Shown: positions 54,001 through 63,060 of the stretch, in pieces
Layout of the letters: every line of letters begins with the position of its first letter
Numbering within the stretch: the first letter of the stretch is position 1
NCBI GenBank assembly: GCA_916700875.1
Contig: CAKAKS010000013.1
Span: forward strand, 14,566,596-14,630,595
Source of the DNA: Sebastes aleutianus
Taxonomy: Eukaryota > Chordata > Actinopteri > Perciformes > Sebastidae
Reading direction: 5' to 3'
DNA: 64,000 nt
The notes under the pieces: generated by a model
Told to the model about the DNA's origin: nothing
Databases searched by the model: none
Seen by the model: the letters and a program-made list of their open reading frames with translations, nothing else
Program-made: the position numbers and the translations under genes

Positions 54001-57000
54001 ACGTCTCCATGTCGTCCCCACGGGTAAGCCGCCGTAACCATAGCAGTTCGCAATTGCAGTGCAGCGGGTTCCCACCGAAATTTAAGCTTATGACAGTATT
54101 GTAGGGGGTGGGACTTATGGCACCCGTCTGGGACCTGGGGATGACAGTAGAAATGGCAGTCAGTTCACTTAATGCCTTAATGAAGTTATTTTAAAGGGAC
54201 TGTATGTAAGTTTTCACACACATAACGTGTTTTAATCATTTTTTCATTGCCTATGTGTGAACAGGTTGTAACCTAACCTAAAAAATTAGACCTTCCGCGA
54301 CTTTCTGGATTTCCTCTATCAGCCTGTAGACTGATTTTAATGTGAAGAATTCGGACCGTTTTTTCCGGGAAAATCCAACGGATGTTACGTCATGACACAA
54401 CGGCCACAGGTGTCTTCTTACATATAGCTCCTTTAAATGTTATATCCTTGATCAGTTTGACTAGAAACCAATCCATTTTGAACTAACTACAAACATATCT
54501 TACCCCGTGCTTTACAATGATAAGTGTAAGAGTGTTAATCAGTTTGAGCATGACAGTCCAAACAGCAGAACTACCTTATTTTCCCTCCCTTCTTTACTCA
54601 TTTCTCCCTGGCTTTGTAAGATTGCAGCAGTTTGTCTTTTATTGCTATTTAATTGTTAAGGATTCAAAGGAGGAGTGTAAAGGAACATAAAATAAATTTT
54701 GCCATGAAGTGAGGTCTTGGCATCCGCACGTTAAGAGCTTGCTGCTGGAAATGAGAGAAACAAGCCAATTTTGAAAATGGTCCACAACGGGCGGTCCAAA
54801 CCTACCCAGGAGCAATACTAAGCAGCAGTGGTGCTGTTTATAAGCTTCTTGCAGCTGGCCTGTGCAAATTAAAACTGGAATCATTTGCAAATATCAAGGA
54901 TGGAAACATGACTCAGTTAAGCTCACTTCCTAAGCAGGCTCTCTGGAAGATTGTTCTAACGACTGGGGCGGTAATACAGTATCACTGGTATGGCATGATA
55001 GCTAAAAACACCTGTGTAAAAGAAAGCGTCAGTATAACACTTTCCAAGGCTACATACGGAGATAAAAAGCACAGGTGGGTAAATTTGAATGACAGTGTTT
55101 TGTAAAGCTCTCCACAGCACAAACAGCGTGAACTGTAATGAAAAAACAAGACGGAGAGACGCAGAAAGCAATCTTAAACTGAATATGCCTTTTTTTGGAA
55201 GCAATCAGGTTTGAATTTAAATGTTGGATGCATCAAGCTGTGTGCAAAAAAAAAGTAGAAAAAGAACAACAAAGATGATGGAAGTATAATTGACGTGGTA
55301 ATCTGACCTTCAATTGTAACTTTATTTTTTTGACAACAGGCCAGGTTTAAAAAGACATCTTTATCGCTGATTGCAGCCCTGTTTGTCGTTTATCATATCG
55401 TTTGGTCTTGGCCTTTAACATTCAGCGTATTCACTCAACAATTACTGTAAGACCGTATAGCCCCTAGCAATTTGCTTTATATCTCAGTTGTGCTGAGCGC
55501 AAGTTTCCCCGAGGTCGTGCCACAGCTGGACTCTGTGAGATAGTTATTTCGGAGTTAGCTGGAGCTTAGTTGGCACCTCTACAATGAGGTTTTCTTTTCT
55601 TTACCTCCCTCATTACTTTCCATCAATCCATTTCCAAAGTTGAAAATGTATGACCGGCCAGTTAAGTGGGCACTAGAGGCCTTATTTATTCATCCTCGCA
55701 GCCACATGCCACTGTGGCTTTCTTTGCCACGCATAGTGTGGAACAAACCAATGTCCCATTTTTTTCTGATAATAGAACAAAAAAAAGGAAGTAAAATGAG
55801 AACACAGGGTTTGGTTTCCTCCTGTTTTCCGAAACCTAACTAAGTAGTTTTGTTGCCAAAACCTCTAAGGTTTAAGGTTGCCTAAACTAAGTTGTTTCCT
55901 GAGAAGATGGAGCTTTATTCTGAAAAGACTGTATGCATTTAATGAGCGGAAATTGACACGTGTTGCTGGATATTCGTAGAAAAACGCACGAAAAATGAAG
56001 AATAACTTCTCGTAAGTTCATACGAACCGTTGCATGAGGTTGACATACTGTACATATGGATAATTAGATTGCATACTAAACAGTTAACGGAGTGACTAAA
56101 CGCTTTTTATAGAATGTCTGAACACCGACATCGTCCCCCTGTGTTTCAGTGCCAGAGCTCTCCTGTTAAAATACCACTCTGGTGGCTCCTTTAGTGTCGT
56201 CTGCCACAGAATATTTCCACTAAGCCATGTCTTAGAGAAACATAAAAGGAGAAGCTTACCTTGCGAATAGGGGATCAGGAGGCATGGTTCGGAGCCTGTT
56301 GGAGGTCATATCCAGCCTCGCGAGCTTGTACAGCTCCCCAAAGGCTCCATCCGCTATGTGGTCTATCAGGTTATGGTCCAGGTTGAGAGTGTGCAGGCTG
56401 CCCATGTTCTGAATGGACTCCCACGGTACCCTGTAGCAATGAAACAGAGGAATATTTAGTGTGAGAATTGAAATGAATGAATAGATGTTGTGCCAAGATT
56501 GGTCATTTATTCTTGTGTAAGAGTGGAGGAATTAGAGAATATGTCTTGATGGCAGCTGTGAAGACAGGTCCACCACTCTGATGGTTAGTGTCCCCTGATT
56601 AAGGGATGAGTGTTGATGCTATCAGTCAAAGTTTACTCTCTATGTTCTGAGCACATTTTCTCTGTTACACTGCGGAAAAATTAGACTAATTACTGGTGAC
56701 ATCAATGACAGACTACAACAACAGATGCTCCCTCTCCTTCTCAATCCTTCTCTTTTTCTGGGTTTCACCCGTCCCATCTGTGACCCATCGCTGTAGTCAT
56801 TTAGTATTCCTTTAGTGCAGGAGTTCACTGAAGAACTGGTTTGGTCAAAACCCGAGAACCACGGAGTAAATGTGAAGAAATGCTTTTTTTTATTTTCGGA
56901 GTCATACCTTACACTGTTGATTCCATCTTGTACCCTGTCTTTGTTGACTTCCACTACACTGTGTGCCTTCTTCTTTAGCACAATATATGTCTGGCAGAGT

Positions 57001-59890
57001 CTGCATTTGCTTTGCGTTATCAGATAAACACTGTAGCGCTCTCAGCGCTGAGACAACCTGCTACCCCCTCAATATCCCACAAGGAAGTTGATTTCAAAGC
57101 TCATTTGGGGAGAATATACTGCTTTGTGTAATGGAATGAATTAGTTTAATGACTTCAAGGGGAGAGGAAAAGAAAAGTTGCTAAATTATTGACTGCTACA
57201 ACAAACAGCAGATGGTCACTATCTTTGTCTATAAAGTATAACGTCTCTGGACAATAGGCATGAGAGGAGAAAGAAGCTCTAGGTTTAATGCTGCATGTCA
57301 CACTAAGATTCCTCTTTGATCTGGTCTTAATTACACTTTAATTTTGTTATTAAACTCATCTTACAGGCCTTGATATATAACAAGAGTCAGATGTAGATAG
57401 TGCAGAAGGCAACCAATAATTAGGTCATAACTAGGGCTGTCAATCGATAATATTATTATATTTAATCACGATTGGTCGCAAATTAATAACACATTTTTTA
57501 TCTGTTCAAAATGTACCTTAAAGGGAGATTTGTCAAGTATTTAATACTCTTATCAACATGGGAGTGGACAAATATGCTGCTTTATGCAAATGTATGTGTA
57601 TATTAATTATTGTAAATCAATTAACAACACAAAACAATGACAAATATTGTCTAGAAACCCTCACAGGTACTGCATTTAGCATAAAAAATATGCTCAAATC
57701 ATAACATGGCAAACTGCAGCCCAACAGGCAACAACAGCTGTCAGTGTGTCAGTGTGCTGACTTGACTATGACTTGCCCCAAACTGCATGTGATTATCATA
57801 AAGTGGGCATGTCTGTAAAGGGGAGACTCGTGGGTACCCATAGAACCCATTTACATTCACATATCTTGAGGTCAGAGGTCAAGGGACCCCTTTGAAAATC
57901 GGCATGCCAGTTTTTCCTCACTCAAATTTAGCGCAAGTTTGGAGCGTTATTTAGCCTCCTTCGAGACAAGCTAGTATGACATGGTTGGTATCAATGGATT
58001 CTTTAGGTGTTTTAGTGTAATATGATGCCAGTATCTTCACTATAACTCTAAAACTGAGCCCGCTACAACCTAAAAATCACAAGTTGTGCGTAATGGAAAT
58101 TATCATTACACATAAATTTTCCATTACATGTGTTAAAGCGTTATAGAAATTAGTAGTATTAAAACAAATTTGTGTGATTATGGCGTTAACCTTGACAGCC
58201 CTAGTCATAACTTCTTTTTTTGTTTTATTATTTAATGAATAAAGACTGTAGTTGGCAACTTTGCTGCATTGCTCAACACCAGCGTCCCAGAAAGTTAACG
58301 GCATGAGCTCAGTTCAGGCTCCAGAGTTACTCTGTAAAACTCCGCTCTGAGCAGTATGTGAACAAATCTAAGCCTTCATAAGTTTCCTTAACAATTAACT
58401 ACGCAGCTGGGCCGCCCCACCTGGATGAGCTCTTCCTCTGCTTAAAAAAAGTTCTCATATGACATAATGTGTTTCCATTTTTGAGCATATTTAACCTCGA
58501 TAAGGAAGAATCAAGTGATGCAGGCTTGCTTTGAATCTCAGCTTCCTCTCAGTAACCCACAACAAAGGGCAAACAGCAGTCGCTAATGTATGCATCATTA
58601 AAACTCTTTACACTTCTCGTATGGCATGGTGGAGGTTGGAGTGAGGCCAGAGAGCTCCTGTAGAGGAGACGAATGAAACGTCTTAATCAGAACTGACAGC
58701 CAAAAGCTGCTGAATTCATCAACGCAGTGGGAGAATATGAAGAGGAGAATAGGGGGAGCGATAGAGGCTATCATCATTGTTCTGACTTATTATTTAGTCC
58801 GGAGGAGTACTGTCTCCATTGTCCCAGATAGAGATGAGTGGAACACTACACATATAGAATAGTTAAAGCTATGCACACTCATACACAGTAGGGCGAGCGC
58901 AGGCGTGCACTCATCAAATCTTAACAAAATCGAAGTCAAAAGAAAATTAGGACCTCATCAAAATTGATTCACTTTCAATTTCCTGAGCTTTTAGTCCTCT
59001 CTCCTATCAGCCTCAGCAGTTTGCGCCGGTTCCTCTTCGTTGTGTTTGCTGACTCTTGCGCGATCGTACGAGGCGTTTTCCACTCTGCCTCCGAGTTTTT
59101 GGGGTCTGAGCTGCAGCTTTCGCTTTAGACCCGACACCTGAGCAGAGTGTTAGTGTGTTTCTACTTAACAAAGCAGAACGGAGGACATTGTGTGAATGCA
59201 CGATGCGTGTGAGTGATCACAACAGAGGCTTACCTCCTGAGGTTATTGTAGGACATGTCGAGGTCTTCCAGTGTGAGCAGGAAGTCGTCAAAGGCCTGGG
59301 AGGAGACTTTGACCAGCTGGTTGTTGTTGACGATGAGGTGTTGCAGATTGATCAAACCTGCGAGGTCTCTGGGTCCGAGTGCTGTCAAGCGATTACCTAG
59401 ACACAGAAATATGTCAGTTAGAGGTTTTAAGTCAGTGTTTCCGTCTGAATATTTTACCAAAACCAAGTAGTGAGCAGGATTGTTTTACTGCTTTGGCTCA
59501 CCATCCAGATGCAGCGAGCGCAAACTCTCCAGGTCACCAAAGGTCATCGGTCTGATTATGTGTATGGTGTTCCTCGACAGAGTCAAATCAACCAGTCCGC
59601 TCATGTTGACAAAGTCGATCCCGCCCACCTCCGTGATGAAGTTGTCTGCCAGCCGCAGCTCCACGGTGCGCCGGTCGACGTGCGGCGGGACGAACAGGAG
59701 GCCCTTGTCGGCGCAGAGCGTGCTTAGCGACTCCGAGAGGTTCCGGCACACGCAGTGGAAGGGGCAGGCCGAGACCACGCCCCACGTCTCCCCGGCTCCG
59801 ATCAGAGAGGGCAGCAGGCAGCATGTGACCAGAGTCAGCCAGTGGAACGCCGGGAAAGGGAGCGGGTCGGGGAGGGTTCGTTTCGTGGCC
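38163..59890 (-). CDS. lrfn4: LRFN4/SALM3-like synaptic adhesion protein, six coding exons
   Basis: Joined coding sequence: 59890-59502, 59396-59234, 56430-56260, 54134-53973, 53235-52501, 39498-38163. All introns are GT..AG and the frame is continuous to a stop at 38163-38165. Domains in order: hydrophobic signal peptide (about 16-42), LRRNT (Cys43, 47, 49, 60), leucine-rich repeats (about 63-240), LRRCT (Cys268, 270, 287, 308), Ig (Cys332-Cys381, Trp344), low-complexity linker (404-495), FN3 (about 497-590), transmembrane helix (604-629), cytoplasmic tail (630-985) ending ESVV. The family are postsynaptic adhesion molecules; LRFN1, 2 and 4 bind PSD-95-type PDZ proteins through this C-terminus, and LRFN4 is known as a trans-synaptic partner of LAR-type receptor phosphatases. 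The repeats, [16 protein letters not shown] and the last six residues LEESVV fit LRFN4 best from memory. The a/b paralogue cannot be decided here. Function is inferred from the family. Confidence 0.87.
41411..41987. repeat. TTAAAGGTGCT-ended interspersed repeat
   Basis: Starts TTAAAGGTGCTAAAAG and ends TATAGAGCACCTTTTAA. It shares GGGAGCATTTC, CTCAACATGGCGAC, CAGAGGGAGAG and GCTCAGGTAGACATTA with 13410-14255. The short inverted ends suggest a non-autonomous DNA transposon. Confidence 0.75.
43657..43830. repeat. (CTCCT)n pyrimidine-rich tandem repeat
   Basis: Roughly 175 bp of CTCCT units with interspersed TACC and TTTT variants, embedded in a still longer pyrimidine-rich stretch (about 43590-43930). 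It explains the long Ser/Pro/Leu open frames here, which are not genes. Confidence 0.95.
46481..46700 (-). repeat. Interspersed repeat, GGTTTAGGCAACAAAAC family
   Basis: A second intronic copy of the family at 55831-56045, in the same orientation. It reads ATCTTTTCCTAAACCTAACT and then TTGTTGCCTAAAT on the plus strand. Confidence 0.7.
48608..49510. mobile_element. DNA-transposon-like element with inverted ends
   Basis: The left end TATAGACCCTTTTACAG and the right end CTGTAAAAGGGGTCTATA are near-perfect inverted repeats about 900 bp apart. No transposase frame. The target duplication may be TA or is unresolved, so I do not assign a superfamily. Confidence 0.7.
50912..51536. mobile_element. 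hAT-type non-autonomous element (TAGGGCTGTCAA family)
   Basis: The 625-bp element starts TAGGGCTGTCAA and ends TTTGACAGCTCTA. Perfect 8-bp target duplications CTTGTTAT flank it (50904-50911, 51537-51544). It aligns with 57432-58203 along its length, with an internal deletion around the AGGTCAGAGGTCAAGGGACC motif. Confidence 0.92.
52501..53235 (-). CDS. lrfn4: lrfn4 coding exon 5: Ig domain, linker, start of FN3
   Basis: 735 bp encoding residues 297-540. [10 protein letters not shown] and [11 protein letters not shown] open the exon. The Ig domain has Cys332, Trp344 and the DxGxYxC signature at 375-381. N-glycosylation sequons are visible at Asn354, 363, 424 and 531. The linker at 404-495 is first Asn/Gly-rich and then Glu/Asp/Gly-rich. 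It retains PGSSDIST, a motif also present in relatives. FN3 begins near 497 ([10 protein letters not shown]) and runs to YQIQYN and ETLIY. The acceptor is ctctaag/ATATTTC and the donor is CTACAG/gtcagt (phase 2). Confidence 0.9.
53236..53972 (-). other. lrfn4: lrfn4 intron 4
   Basis: A 737-bp phase 2 intron interrupting the LRRCT cap between its third and fourth cysteines. It contains a short (GA)n tract at about 53270-53286; otherwise unique. Confidence 0.85.
53973..54134 (-). CDS. lrfn4: lrfn4 coding exon 4: LRRCT
   Basis: 162 bp encoding the end of Arg242 to the AG of Arg296. It carries the C-terminal cap of the repeats: [15 protein letters not shown] followed by DDMETC, with Cys268, Cys270 and Cys287. 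The fourth cap cysteine (308) is in exon 5. The acceptor is ccccag/GTCCCAG and the donor is GGAAG/gtaaac (phase 2). Confidence 0.9.
54191..54436. repeat. Palindromic-ended short DNA-transposon-like repeat
   Basis: The left end TTAAAGGGACTGTATGTAAG and right end CTTACATATAGCTCCTTTAA are imperfect inverted repeats 246 bp apart. This resembles, but is not the same as, the AAAGG-ended family at 10593-11066. No coding capacity. Confidence 0.7.
55831..56045 (-). repeat. Interspersed repeat, GGTTTAGGCAACAAAAC family
   Basis: Shares long runs with 46481-46700 in the same orientation and with 29221-29484 in the opposite orientation: AAAGACTGTATGCAT, AGCGGAAATTGACACG, and Lys-rich-looking AAAAATGA stretches. 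The class is unknown to me. Confidence 0.7.
56260..56430 (-). CDS. lrfn4: lrfn4 coding exon 3: last leucine-rich repeats
   Basis: 171 bp encoding the end of Arg185 to the AG of Arg242. It reads [20 protein letters not shown], then [11 protein letters not shown] and PPDPLFA, which are strongly conserved positions in LRFN proteins. The acceptor is ttgctacag/GGTACC and the donor is GCAAG/gtaagc (phase 2). The exon is too short and internal to appear as a separate open frame with its own start. Confidence 0.9.
56431..59233 (-). other. lrfn4: lrfn4 intron 2
   Basis: A 2.8-kb phase 2 intron holding the complete hAT-type element 57432-58203. The rest is unique AT-rich sequence without a supported exon. 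Confidence 0.85.
57432..58203. mobile_element. hAT-type non-autonomous element (TAGGGCTGTCAA family)
   Basis: The 772-bp element has inverted ends TAGGGCTGTCAA and TTGACAGCCCTA. It is flanked by a perfect 8-bp target duplication GTCATAAC (57424-57431 and 58204-58211). An 8-bp duplication and ends starting YARNG are hallmarks of the hAT superfamily. No transposase frame is present, so it must have been mobilised in trans. It is a close relative of the copy at 50912-51536. Confidence 0.92.
59234..59396 (-). CDS. lrfn4: lrfn4 coding exon 2: leucine-rich repeats
   Basis: 163 bp encoding the end of Gly131 to the AG of Arg185. [20 protein letters not shown] and [12 protein letters not shown] carry the LxxLxLxxNxL repeat pattern. 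The acceptor is tgtctag/GTAATC and the donor is AGGAG/gtaagc (phase 2). Both edges join in frame with their neighbours, and the joined sequence follows LRFN family proteins without a gap. Confidence 0.9.
59397..59501 (-). other. lrfn4: lrfn4 intron 1 (105 bp)
   Basis: A short phase 1 intron running from gtgagcc to tgtgtctag. It splits Gly131 (G/GT) within a leucine-rich repeat. Nothing else is recognised in it. Confidence 0.85.
59502..59890 (-). CDS. lrfn4: lrfn4 coding exon 1: signal peptide, LRRNT, first repeats
   Basis: Encodes residues 1-130 plus the first base of Gly131. The hydrophobic stretch [17 protein letters not shown] is followed by a likely cleavage after VVSA, just before CPFHCVC, the four-Cys LRR cap. 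Then come [21 protein letters not shown] and [11 protein letters not shown], typical of the family. The donor is GATG/gtgagcc (phase 1). The upstream boundary is an AG at 59891-59892 behind a long pyrimidine tract (minus strand, about 59893-59950). No ATG lies in frame inside the exon. The first base G is followed by GCC ACG AAA, so an upstream exon ending in AT would create the start. Otherwise the start is in the local exon at 60108-60148, or at the unspliced ATG at 60081. The 3' end is secure, the 5' end is not. Confidence 0.85.
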
Positions 59891-60107
59891 CTGGGGCAGG
59901 CGCAGAGATGGGATGAGGAGGGCAGAGATGACAAGAAGAGAGGGGGGAGAAGAGAAAGAGAGAGGATGGATGGAGGGAGAAGGGAAGGGAAAGCGGAACG
60001 CTCTGCCCGCTGTTCTGGGTGGAGGTGTGTGTGGGGCAGGTGTTTCTGTCTGCGGGGATTGAAGGGTGGGGGGACAGGCATGGTAGAACGCCTGGCGATC
60101 CACAGAC

Positions 60108-60148
60108 CTGGAGAGAGCGGGGGAGAAAAAAATGGGTTTAAGACTCAT
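60108..60148 (-). other. lrfn4: Candidate first coding exon of lrfn4 (alternative start)
   Basis: On the minus strand an ATG at 60148-60146 opens a 13-codon frame ([13 protein letters not shown]) ending in CCAG followed by gtctgtgg, a possible donor. Splicing to the acceptor at 59891 keeps the frame and joins AG to G as an Arg codon. This would give a 998-residue protein with a long N-terminal region ahead of the signal helix. The donor is weak (C at +3), and I cannot exclude that this stretch is 5' UTR or intron. Confidence 0.3.
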
Positions 60149-62739
60149 TCCCTGGCCAGAAATTGTTTTATAAGAGATGTCTGAAGTGTGTTTTTGTGTC
60201 TGCTTTCCTGTCTTCCACCCACTCCGACTAGACGGAGCTGGAACGAGAGCCTGTTCTACACACATGCAATACTTGTGTGGGCTAAGGCCTCCTCTTAAAC
60301 GAGTACCACTCCGCACTAATGCCCACTTGGTGCTTCACAGCATAAAAGAAATCCATATTGAGGAATGGTGGACGCCCCTGCATCAAACACTTTTTTCTTG
60401 CTGTACCTCTTTACAAGCGCACAGTTCTTCACCGCTACAGCTTATCGCCTAGCAACAACATCCCAAAAGACTGAACACAGCCGGTCCCCATAGTAACAGT
60501 TACCTAGAAACCTGCGAGAGCGGATTAGACACGTGTTATATCATCACCGGACCCTTTCTTAAGACTGTGGGTCAGAGAATCAAATTGGGTCAGCGGCCTA
60601 TCAGGCTTCATTCCGCAGCGAGACTCGAGCACAATGTAGGTCTCAGTAGGCTCAGCGCAGTACAACAAGGGGCCCGTTGTAATCTCAGACATGCAGAAAA
60701 TCACCCAGTAAACACACGCTTTGTGCATCCCCTAAATACAGCTATGGTGATGGTAAGGTATAGAGATGAGTCACCGCCCCTGATTGGCATGCATAATAGT
60801 CGTCATAGTAACTGTAACCTAGATACAGAGAGACTGACAGGGAGTGTTGATAACAGTCACAGCCGCGGCGACTAGGGAGAGGAGACGGAGAATGAGACGG
60901 TGAGTCAGAGACAGACAGACAGAGCATCGGTGGAGAGAGACGGGTGTATTTTTATCTGGAAACTTGGAGTAGAAGCCTCGAGCACCGTAGTGATTATATA
61001 GTGATATATAATGTATGCAACCTAATACTTTGAGTAACGTCGAGGCACGACCGTGTATCATGCTGACTTCACAGGTCGACGCAAATTGCCGGCTCAATAT
61101 TTTCCATTAGGTGCTACTAGCTTTGCTCTTTCTGCGAGGAAACTAGAAGAGGGTTTAGCATTTAGCTGGGATGCTGCAGCGGTGTCGATATCAAAGCGCG
61201 GGGGTTTCCAGCTGCATTTTGCACTCTCCTCCCCACTACATGGTTTGCTTTGGTCTACCTCCAAAATGTGAGCTCTATTAGAGTCAAGATAGAGAAAAAC
61301 CTAGTGCTTGAAATGATGATGTATTTCATCACAGCCTCCTAAATGTGTTCACTGTTAAGGCAAAGAGAAGGAAGGAAATAAGCAGTATCCGTCTCAGATG
61401 ATGGGAATACATTACTCATGGATTACTTTAGGCTCCATCGAATGGTATCATTACTTCCTTAATGTCGTGCATTTCCTTTTGAAACAGGATCTTTGGGCAG
61501 AACATTAAACCGATGGGCTATTAGTTAAAGGAACAGAGAGCAGCATTTAGAGGGAGCTATTGGCAGAAATGGAATATAATATTAATAAGTATGGTTTATT
61601 TAGTATATAATAACCTGAAAATAAGAATCTTTGATTCTTCTTCTTCGCCTCTTCTTCAAAATCACATACTATGCCCAATATGTAAACTATATTTCAACAT
61701 ACTTTTGTGTGATTAAACATTAGTATGTATCCTTTTGGACGCACTGAGCAGTAAATTTAAGTCGTCACTTCCTGAGAGCCTTCTTGCCAGTTGGAGACAC
61801 GTAACCATGGTAACCCATACCAACCGTATGACCAAAACAACAGTTTGTTAGATCAAAATCTGAATTAATTTACAATATATATCAGGCCTCCTATACTTAC
61901 AGTAAAATTGACATTAAATTGATGTTACAGAGCTGTCCGTCAACGTCGGTTTTGAACGTTGTTGTCACTACCGCATTGCATTGTGGGATATTGTGTCCAG
62001 CATTGCATACTTTAATATTTCACCGGAAAAGTACGTAATTTGCGTACTATTGGTTTCGGACATACTAACAAATCTCACATCCTGTTTTACTGCATGTTCG
62101 TATGGAATTTGGAATGCAACTGAAAGAGAAATGCAGTTTGATTTGATAGGACGGGCAGAAATGCAAGTTTGTGTCCATCCATATGACCTTCAATAGTCTG
62201 CAACACTGCCTTTTGTTGTTGATTTTTGCAGGGCTGCCCCCTCTCAGTCCATCAGTCCACTAATCTGTTGTTGTGGTCTTAGACAAAATTTCTTAGTGTC
62301 GATTTAGTCGTTTTTTAATGCCTTTTTCATGCTGAATAACTTATTTCCAAGAAACTCATGAGCACACCTCTGGTAAACACAAGATTTAAAGTGGTGCTTT
62401 TGTTTTATTCGTTGTAGAGAATTCAATAAAATCAACTAATTGATTAATTGTTAGTCGACTTTGAATTTACTTGGTCGAGGATGGCCCCAAATTTTAGCTT
62501 TTTGCTATAACTCTTCACACTTGAGTGGCGCTCGGTCGCTCTAGGGAGCTGTAATGACTACCAGGAACTCGCTACCCTTTTTAAACCAAACCTAAAAATA
62601 TAACTCCAACACACACTCCGACTAAGAAACAGATAGTTATTTCCTTATGTCTGGTGTCATCAGTTTCAAAAAATTGCTTGCAGCAGGAGAGGGTTGGGGG
62701 GTGCAGAGGGAGGGATGGAGGGGGGGGACAAAGTCACGA
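60149..62739. other. 5' flank or 5' UTR intron of lrfn4, no exon supported
   Basis: Contains a partial AAAGG-family copy at about 61525-61640 (GGCAGAAATGGAATATAAT shared with 10593-11066). A likely interspersed repeat follows at about 61660-62120, with repeated CATACTA-type motifs. No coding exon is evident. Confidence 0.5.
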
Positions 62740-63060
62740 ATGCCTGCAGTGACAGCCCGTCCCCAGGGCGGTCGACGTTGGAAGTCGACTGCTCCTGAGC
62801 TCCCGTGGAGGCCGTGCATACTAAAATGTGAAAATGCTCCAGAAAAAAAAGTGAAATGCCGCTTCAAAAAAAGAAAGTGTCTACTCTGCGGCGGCCGTGA
62901 AAAGCCCTAACGTCAGGTTCTTCAGTCCCGGCTCGACCGGCTTACCCCCTTGCTTTGCTAATGCTCGCTCCTCAGACAGCTTACTCTACCCCGCGGCTCT
63001 CTGAATGTCAATACGCTCGCGCACTCTCCTGTTGCGCGGCCTGCGTCTTCCCACTCCTTC
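62740..63060 (-). promoter_or_regulatory. CpG-rich patch, candidate lrfn4 promoter or 5' exon region
   Basis: CG dinucleotides are frequent (GGTCGACGTTGG, TGCGGCGGCCGTG, GGCTCGACCGGC, CGCTCGCGCAC), unlike the surrounding CpG-poor DNA. It lies about 2.8 kb upstream of the first secure coding exon, a plausible promoter distance. Assignment is inference. Confidence 0.3.

Larger units (their letters stand above)
54135..56259 (-). other. lrfn4: lrfn4 intron 3
   Basis: A 2.1-kb phase 2 intron. It contains a short palindromic-ended repeat at 54191-54436 and a copy of the GTTAGGTTTAGG-type repeat at 55831-56045. No additional exon is recognised. Confidence 0.85.

Noticed and set aside
38163..59890. 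Assignment to lrfn1, lrfn2 or lrfn5
   Set aside because: Individual motifs match these paralogues (PGSSDIST as in LRFN5, WTRRS as in LRFN2), but [17 protein letters not shown] and the LEESVV terminus together fit LRFN4 best; LRFN5 lacks the PDZ ligand.
59480..60184. 234-codon plus-strand open frame
   Set aside because: It lies antisense to lrfn4 exon 1 and its upstream pyrimidine tract. The minus-strand reading has clear family homology; the plus-strand one has no domain, only compositional Arg/Gly bias.
62071..62095. Exon end ...AGGAT/gtgaga that could supply the missing AT of a split ATG
   Set aside because: The donor looks good and the Kozak context would be fair, but it sits in what looks like an interspersed repeat and there is no other support.
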